From Echinostoma caproni (taxonomy: Eukaryota > Platyhelminthes > Trematoda > Plagiorchiida > Echinostomatidae): a stretch of 10,316 nt of DNA. A model generated the notes under the pieces. The model saw only the letters and a program-made list of their open reading frames with translations, made no database searches and was not told where the DNA came from. Made by a program: the position numbers and the translations under genes. This document shows positions 1 to 8,230 of the stretch, one piece after another (the stretch's first letter is position 1; every line of letters begins with the position of its first letter). The stretch spans positions 6,022 through 16,337 of the forward strand of contig UZAN01046453.1 of assembly GCA_900618425.1 (NCBI GenBank). Direction: 5' to 3'.

Positions 1-267
1 TCGTTGATGTGGGCTCTACCACGTGCCCCAAAGTCTCGCACTCATCTGTCTAGTTGTACCTCTCACTTCTAGGTCATACGAGTTGCCTCTCGTTTCCTCC
101 ATCCAGGAAATGTCATTCAACGTTTAAACAACGAGATAAAGCAGTCAGACGCAATTGGATCAATTTAACTAAAATTTCCTCTCCACTTAGCCGCATTCAA
201 TGTGCGCACACCCCTTTAGATAGATAAACGAGCTGCCTTGGGTAGAACCCTTGAAAATTTCGATGTG
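1..267. other. Non-coding upstream region, nothing recognised
   Basis: No frame gives a recognisable protein on either strand, and no RNA gene is visible. The stretch lies before the repeat that precedes MED11. It could hold distal promoter sequence or the 3' flank of another gene outside the window, but nothing in it supports either. Confidence 0.4.
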
Positions 268-555
268 TGGTGGTGAATCGGTTTCAGTCACTGTCACCGA
301 CGTTCCTTAATCCCTATGATCCCAGGTTAGAACCTCGCCTCAATTACCCAACTTTGGTGGTAAACTGCTTCGTTATCATCCGACTTGGTACCACGTCTGA
401 CCTAGCATGGACTTGTGTGGTTCACCACTCCAAGTCCCGCGGATTCGATTGCCGGTTTCCATAAATGAATAGGCTGTGGCGTTTACTCTATCTGCTGTTC
501 ATCACTCAAATCGTGACGGTGTGCGAGACATATAATCATCATGATCATCATTGTC
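268..555 (+). repeat. tRNA-derived SINE-like repeat, copy 1
   Basis: This segment aligns, with many substitutions and small gaps, to the reverse complement of about 6573-6885. The shared order is: a head containing CTGTCACCGA, a Pol III B-box-like core (325-334, GGTTAGAACC here), a CAACTTTGG block, an ACGTCTG block, a GTGGTTCAC block followed by CTCCAAG, a CCGGTTTC block, and an ATC/CAT-rich end at about 530-553. A tRNA-like head, unrelated body and simple trinucleotide tail is the usual plan of a SINE. The copy ends about 200 nt before the MED11 start, so it may contribute to the promoter region. Edges are approximate. I cannot name the family. Confidence 0.6.
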
Positions 556-727
556 GTCGTAGAGCCAAACATAGTAAAGCGAACTTCTCCGATCATAACC
601 GAATGAGAGCTATTTAGGTCGTTTGGATTTATCGAATTAGTCGTTTGATGCACGTAATGTTTTCCTGCAATTTTCGTTTGTAGCATTACCGAATACCCCA
701 AATTCGATCCTACTGGATACAATCCAT

Positions 728-756
728 TTCTGTTCTCATCTCACAATAAAGCTCAG
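728..756 (+). promoter_or_regulatory. Candidate 3' splice (trans- or cis-) acceptor before MED11
   Basis: A pyrimidine-rich run (728-743) is followed by CAG ending at 756, four bases before the MED11 ATG. In flatworms such a site close to the start codon can accept a spliced leader, or it could close a 5' UTR intron. An AATAAA hexamer at 745-750 lies inside the site. No clear TATA or initiator is visible upstream. Confidence 0.35.
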
Positions 757-760
757 TTAA

Positions 761-1105
761 ATGAGCAGTGCTACGAAGGACATTCAGTCATCTGCTCTTG
801 AGGGTAGACTATCTCGTTTGGAGGATGTGGAACGAAAAATCATGCTGATCATGCAACATGCGGGAAATGCTTTGGAAGAGCTTTCCAAGGATAGACCAAT
901 TGTTAAGCAAGTGGAAGGACATACTCACAATTTCCACACGGTTGTCAAAGAAGTTGAATCCGAAATGAACGCACATATCAATTATTTGAACCAGATATCT
1001 GCTGGTTTACCCTACGAGGGGAACACGTACGCGGACAGCCTCGATTTGTATCATGCAATTGACCGTCTTATCTTGGTGCGAAATACCTTGTCCTCTGTGT
1101 TGTAA
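761..1105 (+). CDS. MED11: Mediator of RNA polymerase II transcription subunit 11
   Basis: This is a complete, intron-free reading frame of 114 residues, close to the 117 of human MED11. The match is clear from remembered family sequence: the N-terminal helix has RLSRLEDVERKI where the human protein has RLRALEDIEREI, followed by a QHAGNALEELSK block (human QNAGTVILELSK), then EVESEMNAHINYLNQ (human HVEAELSAQIRYLTQ) and G-P-EG-(S/T)-Y. MED11 is a head-module subunit that pairs with MED22 as a helical bundle and helps join Mediator to RNA polymerase II and TFIIH in the nucleus. The protein is nearly all helix with no membrane segment. The ATG at 761 puts the first helix at the family position; the C-terminal tail is a few residues shorter than human. 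The next gene starts 103 nt downstream on the same strand. Confidence 0.92.
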   Translation: MSSATKDIQSSALEGRLSRLEDVERKIMLIMQHAGNALEELSKDRPIVKQVEGHTHNFHTVVKEVESEMNAHINYLNQISAGLPYEGNTYADSLDLYHAIDRLILVRNTLSSVL

Positions 1106-1208
1106 ATATAAATGAAATCAATAGCTATCCTCTTTTCATTTGAGTCTTTTTTCTGATCATGTTTGCTGGTCCTTAAAAGCCCTTTTGTTTACAGTTCACA
1201 AACGTCCA
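1106..1208 (+). promoter_or_regulatory. Short intergenic region with polyA-like signal and splice acceptor
   Basis: Between the MED11 stop and the RhoGAP start lie, in order: an AATATA polyA-signal variant overlapping the stop (1105-1110), a T-rich stretch (about 1129-1155), and a strong acceptor (CCCTTTTGTTTACAG, 1180-1194) that leaves 14 nt before the ATG at 1209. In flatworm polycistronic units, an upstream polyA site, a U-rich element and a spliced-leader acceptor occur in this order. The alternative is two separate genes, with the acceptor used by an intron that begins elsewhere. There is little room for an independent promoter. Confidence 0.5.
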
Positions 1209-1539
1209 ATGGAGTCTGACCCGTCCGTATCTAGTACGGTGGTGGAACCGGACCTACCGGTAACACACAGAACATCTTTCCTGGAGGATTTGGACGATGT
1301 TTTAGGATCAAAAGTGGATGCTATTGGTGATATGAAAGAGGAAACCCAGAAACGAACGAAACCTGCTTGGCGCATTGTTTCTCAGGATAATCCAGTATCC
1401 CCCACATCAGAAGATAGCCCCAATTTTGATGCGAACGACCTTCATCTGCATGATTTGCAAAACAAATCCTATTATATGGATTTTGAGGTTCCCGAAATGG
1501 AATTCGATGAGTTTAGTTTAGAGTTGGCGGGGGGTAAAG
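1209..1539 (+). CDS. ARHGAP1: Rho GTPase-activating protein 1-like (p50RhoGAP/RhoGAP68F family), coding exon 1
   Basis: This exon gives residues 1-110 plus one base of codon 111 (phase 1). The ATG at 1209 is the first in its frame after the acceptor at 1194. The product is acidic and probably flexible, with a FLEDLDD motif, a TSEDSP motif and the strongly acidic YYMDFEVPEMEFDEF run at about residues 91-105. No domain is recognisable here. The assignment rests on the in-frame join to exons 2 and 3, where the BCH domain begins. ARHGAP1 proteins stimulate GTP hydrolysis by Cdc42, Rho and Rac, and use the Sec14-like BCH domain to bind lipids and small GTPases in the cytoplasm and on endosomes. 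The donor GTGAGT at 1540 matches consensus; a second possible donor (GTAAAG at 1534) keeps the same phase. This N-terminal region is long compared with the human protein. Confidence 0.72.
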
Positions 1540-2479
1540 GTGAGTTAGTTCACGCCCATTTCATGTTTGTTGCCGAACGTTCTCTCACCGAAGTCACGGA
1601 GCTGTGGTCTGATCATAGTAGCTGTTATGGAATGTTTGTGTTATGCTGAAATTTGTAAGTGTTGTTTTCCTAGTTTGTTTATTATGTTTACTGAGAAACC
1701 TCAAACAGAAAAGAACGAACTTATCCTCGGTGTTTTACTGTCGTTGTATGTCTATGAAACGACGAAAACCGTGGTTCTACAAATTAGTATGGACGATCTG
1801 TTGAGTAAGGTTGTGGAAAATGCTGTAACAAGTTCACTATTTTAATAGCATGTATGGGTTAGCTGTGCGTATTTATGTTGTATGTATGTGTCTTCAGCTC
1901 ATTCTTAGGTTTCTCTAACCTGTCGGGGACGAGTAGTACTTCTGACGATTAAATCCATACTGCTTGCGAGCATTCATTTTGATTTGCCCGCACCTTGTAC
2001 TCAGCTACCACGTGTTCGGATCACAGAACTGCGTGACTGACAAAGACCAGACCCCAGTAAACTGCTTAGTATGACCGCTCAACCAGAATCTTAACCTTCA
2101 TGAAGGTACAAGGTTTCACAACCAAAACTGAGTATTTCACATCGTTATTACATTGGGATACATACTTTCTTTAACCTCATTAGAAAGATCGATGTATCTC
2201 TGAAATCTATCTAGTATGTTAGAACCACTTACTTTTGCGAAGACTCATGTTGCTTTTCCGAACAAAATACACCATTGGCTTTGGAGATGCCACTTTCTGA
2301 GCTATGCTCTCGAACCGTCATGGAGTACATCTTTCGTACGGGCTTTTATACGTTCAAGTAAAACATATTACTAGTGAGCAATGATTTAAAAACGTTGGCG
2401 GTTAAACCAGAAGTCGATAATTTGAATAACATTTGCTGCTGGTAGTTGAAAAAATACTTGATATTGGTGGTCCTAGATA

Positions 2480-2790
2480 CCCTCGGGTTAAGCAGAGCTG
2501 AATGCTACCAGGCGCGTCCCCGGGTTGCGGATAAGGGGATACGTTCACCGAATAAGGTTAGCTATGAATAAGTTGTGGCCTACTGAAAAAAATGAAGCAG
2601 TCGCGAACAAACAGCGGTGGCACTACCGGGGTATAATGGGTTTCAGGCTGGTCACCTGACTCCCGTTTAATAGCCGCACAAGCCCAATGACGCTGTCGTG
2701 ACAAAGGTCGATATGACCGACCTTTTAAAACCAAAGTCATTGACCCCCTCACTTCCGAGGCGAGGGATTACTTCTTGCTGCCTTGCATTT
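2480..2790. repeat. Probable dispersed repeat, family unidentified
   Basis: This block is richer in GC than the AT-rich intron around it and has the look of a decayed interspersed element: a GTCCCCGGG motif at about 2516, a GGTGGCACTAC motif near 2614, and a perfect 8-bp inverted repeat (2703-2710 with 2718-2725, seven-base loop). It carries no long reading frame. It could be the untranslated end of a LINE or LTR element. The call rests on composition and texture, as there is no second copy in the window. Edges are uncertain, and the element may extend to about 2930. Confidence 0.35.
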
Positions 2791-5271
2791 CACACTTGGT
2801 TGTGCAAAGGCTAGAATTTTGCCCTCAAAATAGAAAAACGCCGAGTGACGCTGGGGACATCTCTCGTACCAAACTCCCAAGGAACTCCATGATCTTGATC
2901 ATGATCATGTCTGGAGCCGGCTTGTCGTTTCCAAGGAGCCAATCGCAGGAAAGTAAAGATATTTATGGTGACCACAGAAACATGCACATAATGTACCCCC
3001 TTGAAATGGGCGGCATTTGCTTGTTCGAAGTACGATTAGAGTAAGACTGGTCCTACTGGAAATCACGCACGGTAGTAAAGCTGTACAATGACCGCATATG
3101 TTTCCATCATCAGAAAATACCAAGGAGGACGGTTTGAATCACTCTTTGGTGAATCAAACAGCTTTAAGCTCGGTCAAAGGCAATCACAAACAACACTAGT
3201 TGAGAGACTACGAAGTCGGGAAACAACTCCAGACTTTCCTTCCCGTCAGACTCAAGAACTCATATCGCGCACGTAAAAGAAAAGCACCATGATTCACTTT
3301 GAAGAATACTTCTGGCCACCGATACCGCTCAGTTACACCATGTACATGATAATGCACCGACATGCAGGTTATTCATGGTGTGTATGTCTCAATCCTCGTG
3401 TTTGTGGATCGCGTTGCTGTTCTGGGAGAGACTCCTGCCGACCAGCATATGCATTGCATTCTATCTGTTGTGTCCGAATCCCAATTGATCACAATGCACA
3501 CAACAAGATATCACAGGATGACATACAAGGAACACATGTACCTCAACGGTCACACTAGTCGTCTAGCCCCACGAGTACGATTACAGCACAGATTGGACGC
3601 CACGAGCACTAGTAGCCTTCTCCCAGCTACGTAGCAGGAACACATTTAGTGCACAGCGATTAATGCAAGAAAAAAGATTGTGCCAATCAAGTACACAGTT
3701 AGCAAAGTTCAATCGGTCATAAGTCACGGATCAGACGGACAGAGTGAATATTTCCGTATGACGCAATATCATTGATTAATCTCCGCGAGATTAGTATTGA
3801 TTCGAGGTGCCCCTAATTGAAAATACTCGAAAAATAGGCAGTTTGAGGTAAAAATAGTCTTTTTATCCAACACTAAGACGATCTGAACGGAAATAAACTA
3901 AGAAGACGGAGATGTTTTCATTCAGGACCAATCATTCGGCTCAACCAATGGAGCTAACTAAAGAACCAGTAAACTTAATAGATGGTTTTAACCAGACCAG
4001 AGAAGAAATCCAAGTAGACAAGTAAAGTTCCCCTGCAACTTCTTATAATTGAATTGTGCGCCTTTAATGCGGTCATTCGTCCGGTATTGACCATAGTTAA
4101 GGGTCCTAGTCCGTATGAGTCAAAGGTATTCACAGTATCAAACACGTGCACCGATTGGTACACATATAATGTGGGTACTGGTGTGCCTCGGTATCCCCCG
4201 GACGCATTAGAGCTCACTTTTGCGGAATGTCTTATATTTGGGCGGGAAAGATAACGAAGATACTATAAAATCTTCTGTCCTCATGTTGAAATGTGTAGTT
4301 GTACATGGAAATGTGTACTTTTACGGCTCAATTTCTCAAGCTTCGCACCTTTTTACGGGGTCTAGAGTACGCGTCGTTCGATATGGCTACAATGAACAGT
4401 TTACGAAGTGGGTATTACCTCCGACAGCAAAACGAACGTGTCCAACTCACCTGGTAGCAGGACTCCAATCAGGTATGCATAGTCATGTCGAAATATTACA
4501 GAAAGGTTACAGCTATCGTGAATTTTCCAAAAAACAACAACCGTAAAATTATGTTTTACAAATGCTTTCATAAAGCAGTTCTGGATAGTGGATTATATTG
4601 TAGGAAAATACAGCGTGTGTTTCGCGCGAGGTTTGTTTTGCAATGACCTAATAACTATTTGATATTTCATCTCCAAAACCACGGATAATTGCGCTTTCGA
4701 ATTTACATCATTACCGCGTAGCAAACCCCATATCTGCCTGGTTGAGAACTTGTTCACTGCACTCAAAAGCGAGGGAAATTATGCTCATCTTCAGTTTAGT
4801 TTTGGATTTCCCAATCGGATATGTCATGCAAAATTACCCGTCCTCAATGGACAGTTCGACGCCTAAAAGAGCTTGATAGTGCAATAAATAATTGATGGGA
4901 TCCAATGGATCTACGTGCAGTTTGTCTAGTAGCATATCGAATTATCAGTGAAGATCAATAACGCATATCCATAGATACATCATTCTCTTACCTATACGAT
5001 TGAGTTCAATTTTACCAGATGGGTGCTTTCTACTTGCGAGTTATCTATCTGTAAATAGCTCACGAAAGCTTGATCATAAAAAGCGCCATGAGTTTCCATT
5101 ATTATGTTTTGGAACTCTGGGAGACAAAACAGTTTGTCTACCGGGCAGTATCTATGGCGTCTCGAGTACACTCATCGTCTTACATTTTTTTTCCAATTTC
5201 TGATCACATCACCTTTACTTGTTCTCTGAGACTTGTTTTTTATGTAGGCATCTCTGTTGCCGCCTAGCTCT

Positions 5272-5296
5272 GCATCGCATCGCATCGCATCGCGTC

Positions 5297-5327
<31 letters not shown>
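5272..5327 (+). repeat. Compound microsatellite: (GCATC)6 then (CT)13
   Basis: Six tandem GCATC pentamers (the fifth is GCGTC) cover 5272-5301 and run straight into 13 CT dinucleotides to about 5326. It lies in intron 1, some 190 nt upstream of the exon 2 acceptor, and gives the transcript a long pyrimidine run. Such tracts vary in length between individuals. An arginine/glutamate-repeat reading frame on the minus strand is an artefact of this repeat. Confidence 0.97.
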
Positions 5328-5330
<3 letters not shown>

Positions 5331-5519
5331 GCACTATATGTGATTCTAGGCCTAAGCACCGTACAAGTCGTATCAAAATCGTATCAAAAAAAATCGGCTT
5401 CACTTCCTCACTGTCAACTGCCAATGTGTACAATTTCTCTTGTTATGGTTACATTCCAACGGTGTAAACTGTTTTCCTGTTCAATAAACTGTACGTTCTA
5501 AACCCTTATTGTCTTGCAG

Positions 5520-5617
5520 ATTTATCTCCCGATGTGCAAAGTTTTAGCGGAGATCGAATGAATACTGACGGTCTCATAGATGAAGATTTCGAGGAAGAAC
5601 TGGGACTTGCTGCCCGA
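5520..5617 (+). CDS. ARHGAP1: Rho GTPase-activating protein 1-like, coding exon 2
   Basis: The acceptor TTGTCTTGCAG ends at 5519. The one base left by exon 1 plus AT gives Asp111, and the frame then runs without a stop through residue 143 (LSPDVQSFSGD..., ending GLAAR). The exon continues the acidic linker with DEDFEEELGL, which resembles the acidic segment ahead of the BCH domain in other family members. It ends in phase 0 at a GTAAGT donor (5618). A second GTAAGT donor sits at 5651, also phase 0, so an 11-residue in-frame extension (VSGSLINPEVS) is possible and the exon could end at 5650. There is no conserved domain in the exon itself. Support comes from the paired splice sites, matching phases with both neighbouring exons and an open frame. 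Confidence 0.7.
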
Positions 5618-6572
5618 GTAAGTGGTTCCCTTATCAATCCCGAAGTTAGCGTAAGTTTGAATCAAAGTAAATTCCTTTTGCTAGGTTGATCAGTAGTACT
5701 AGGTAAATCGCCGTATGCTCCGGTGGCTGAGTTATGTTCTGTACAGATTCATCGATCGTCCTCGTCAACGTGCCATGTTTACCAATAAGGTTAATGGGTG
5801 GAATGCGGTAAACACTGATTGGTCCATGCTCTGACTGAAAGTTCACATGTGCAAACCTTTAAAATCGGTTGCATTGATAAGACTACTAGACTGTCATGTT
5901 GCAATCCACAATTCACTCAACCGCTCTCGGGAAACCCAATTGTAATATGCTGTTCTGTCTCCCATGCACTTGCTTTTAGTATCCTCTTATTTATTCCTAT
6001 GGTAAATAAGTGATATTCAAATGCCTCATGAAATGGAAAATGACATCAGTACAGTACGTAAAATAGCCGTATCAATTACGTTTCTGGTTTCACGAGTGGT
6101 AATTGCAATCAATCCTCGTTTTGCTATTCGCAATCTGTTTCTGCGATTACTTGAAGTAGAAAGCGTTAATTCCATGATGTATGCGTACTTCCTTGGAAAC
6201 CTCGCAATTACAGTGTAAAATAAACCGTGCATGCTATATTGCATTGTACGGGCGCTCACATTGTAATAACTGGTTCGGTCGGTGCTATCAATCGATTAGT
6301 TTCATGCGACATGCTAATAATAACCGAGTTCTTATTTTTTTTGAAGATTAGATCAGGTATTTGTACGTTGTGAAAACCTGAAAACGACACGCAACCATCC
6401 GGATTCTGACTAATTCACTTTCTCGTTTTCATTGTATTCGATTGAATTACAAGGAACCACCCGCGGATTATTCAACGGGTTGGTATTGTTTTGTTAAACG
6501 TGACACATTATTCCGAAGTTACCATGAACTGCTCTCGTTCCTCTGTCAATGAAGCCTTGTTCACTGCATCCG

Positions 6573-6885
6573 CATGGTGATGATATTTTTCGTCGAGGTT
6601 TATTTTATAACACACCTTAGTGTGGTGAATAACAGACGGGGGAAATCCCATTGTCTCGAGGACCTGCTTTTCAGTGATCGAAACCGGTAACCTTAGCCCC
6701 GCAGGGCTTGGAGTTGTGAACCACATAAGCCCTCTATAGGCCAGACGTGATATTGAACTGGAAGACAACAAAGCTGCCTACCCCCAAAGTTGAATGACAG
6801 TGGCGGGGTTGGAACCTCGGACCCTACGGTTCAAAGCATATCGGTGACAGCAACTGAATCACTACGATGATGACAAGCACTCGTT
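6573..6885 (-). repeat. tRNA-derived SINE-like repeat, copy 2 (inverted)
   Basis: On the minus strand this copy shows an A-box-like TGATTCAGTTGC (6850-6861) and, about 30 nt further along, a B-box-like GAGGTTCCAACCC (6806-6818), the order seen in tRNA-derived heads. The body shares the same blocks as copy 1 at 268-555, and the minus-strand copy ends in a short ATC/CAT-rich run (6573-6584). Relative to copy 1 it has lost or gained a few short segments. The tRNA-like part does not fold into a convincing cloverleaf, so it is a repeat and not a tRNA gene. Mobilisation by an RTE-type LINE is a reasonable guess. Confidence 0.62.
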
Positions 6886-6899
6886 AAGGTCTACAACCA

Positions 6900-7542
6900 C
6901 CGTCATCTTACCCTTTTAGTGGATCCATCACTGAAACTGCACCGTGACGTGGTCTGATGGCTTGTGCACCTCCCTGACCCAAAGAGCTACACAGGATGGC
7001 TTTTGCCATGCCTGGAAGGTCAATAGGTAGAGGTCTGATAAAATCCATCCTCCTGCTCCTCCAGATTGGGGGTTCGACTTGAGTTGGCATCTCAATCGGT
7101 AAAAAGCGATGGAGGAGTAAGTGATCCAATTTATTGGGCTTCCAACCCGCCTTAACCGCTTCCTTGCGGTTAGGTTCTTGTCAGAACTCAAGGCTTTGGT
7201 TAAGAACCCTAATCGTTCTCCTGCTTAGTGGTTGGACTTCCTGGCAGTCATCGTCCATAAAGCTCCAAAGAACACAAACTAAAAATAATTTCATACTGCA
7301 TCGGTCGTCGCGCAGGATAATTAGGACCGCGCTGCGCATTGCATCAATCGGGGTGGGTAGGGATAAGTGGACTATTGCTCAGACATCCCAACCTTTGTTT
7401 ACCTCTTTGTCTTTCCTACCCACCCCTCTCGCTTTACCACTTCTTCCGACCCGTAACATTCCCTCAGACAACTTGTTCATCACTCACCAAAGGTCACTGC
7501 CAAGTAGCACTAAATAGTTTGCCTGCAAATAAAGTGTAGATT
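6900..7542 (+). mobile_element. Probable 5' leader of the LINE that follows
   Basis: This stretch has no protein frame I recognise, but it is directly upstream of the endonuclease frame in the same orientation and is rich in inverted repeats. Arms at 7153-7159/7166-7172, at 7173-7179/7202-7208 and at 7350-7360/7416-7426 are perfect. An untranslated, structured leader is common in RTE-type elements. The left edge is unknown; it must lie to the right of the inverted SINE-like copy. Reading frames on both strands here are unsupported. Confidence 0.4.
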
Positions 7543-8230
7543 TTGAAGCCTTGTCAATCTCTGAATCTGGGGGCTTTCAACGTGAGGACTCTTATGCAGT
7601 TGGGTCAACAAGCGTATCTAGCGCATACAATGGGGTCTTTAGATGTTGACGTCTGTTGCGTATCGGAGACACGAATTCAGGATCCTAGTATCATAAGCCA
7701 CCTTAGTTCGCCGGGGTTGTCCTCGGGGTATTTCCTTTGTACATCAGGAGACAACGCAGCCCGCTCACTGGGACAACGTGGTCTAGGAATGATACTAAAA
7801 GATAAAGCTAACGCCTCACTGATAGATTGGATATCCGACAATAGTCGTTTTGTGCGCAATGAGGTTCGGGGGTTCAGTTAGTGTTCGGAAGGGCAGCAAC
7901 ACCAAAAAGTGTTTGTTCATCATTTCCGCATATGTACCAACCAACTGCAGTCCCATTTCACAAAAGGACGAATTTTACGACAAACTTGCCGAACTAATTC
8001 GGTTGAGCCGCAGCTCTTATATTATGGTGCTGTCAGGTGATTTTGACGCGTAGGTTGGAAAACTGGTCGCATCCGAAACCTGTCCATATTAATTTGTGTA
8101 CTTTGTGAGCTTGGCAGCGATCAGCGATCACTATATCTCACTGTTCGATGATGCTGATGATGATTTAGTGGAGCTGAAAGGTCGCACTTATCGACCACCT
8201 AAGAATACGCATATTGATTGACTCTTGGTT
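7543..8230 (+). pseudogene. LINE (RTE-type) endonuclease domain, broken and lacking its reverse transcriptase
   Basis: The translated frame gives the apurinic-like endonuclease (EEP) domain of an RTE-type retrotransposon of flukes. It opens with LGAFNVRTL (metal-binding Asn at 7579-7581), then has VCCVSETRIQD (catalytic Glu at 7666-7668). One extra T in the T-run at 7848-7851 shifts the frame, after which it continues with KKCLFIISAYVPT and LSGDFDA (catalytic Asp at 8039-8041). The family Asn of GDFNA is Asp here (8045-8047), and the next codon is TAG (8051) where the family has Gln. After that a segment is missing; weak traces follow (a SDQRSLYLT run near 8119-8145, and RTYRPP with THID at about 8182-8220). 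The final catalytic SDH motif and all RT motifs are absent. It is dead by frameshift, stop, active-site change and truncation. Confidence 0.85.

Larger units (their letters stand above)
1540..5519 (+). other. Intron 1 of the RhoGAP gene
   Basis: This intron of about 4.0 kb runs from a GTGAGT donor to a TTGTCTTGCAG acceptor, with a branch-like CTAAAC near 5498. It holds a probable dispersed repeat (about 2480-2790) and a compound microsatellite (5272-5327). Open frames of 60-110 codons at about 2775-3634, 3975-4546 and 5000-5467 show no protein family I know, and several have no ATG start, so I do not call genes there. The stretches 1846-2479 and 4547-5000 show nothing recognisable. Confidence 0.65.

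Noticed and set aside
745..750. AATAAA as the polyA signal of an upstream gene
   Set aside because: No coding exon can be recognised in 1-744, and the hexamer falls inside the MED11 acceptor region, where it may be chance.
761..1539. MED11-RhoGAP fusion protein
   Set aside because: MED11 has a clear stop at 1103-1105, its frame differs from that of the next gene, and there is no donor inside its end that would join them naturally.
4220..4546. 108-codon + strand frame in intron 1
   Set aside because: Its start is TTG; the first ATG is at 4283, leaving 87 codons with no motif, no splice partner and no family I recognise. This length is expected by chance in a 4 kb intron.
5215..5433. Minus-strand frame with Arg-Glu repeats
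   Set aside because: It is produced by the CT dinucleotide and GCATC pentamer repeats.
6560..6720. Hammerhead-ribozyme-like motif (CGAAAC near 6677), since fluke SINEs can carry such ribozymes
   Set aside because: No CTGATGA core at the right spacing on either strand, and no three-stem fold by eye.
6508..6771. 87-codon minus-strand frame
   Set aside because: It lies mostly within the inverted SINE-like copy, starts in its body and shows no protein family.
6806..6861. A minus-strand tRNA gene
   Set aside because: A- and B-box-like elements are present, but I could not pair acceptor, anticodon and T arms; the second, diverged copy at 268-555 shows that this is a repeat.
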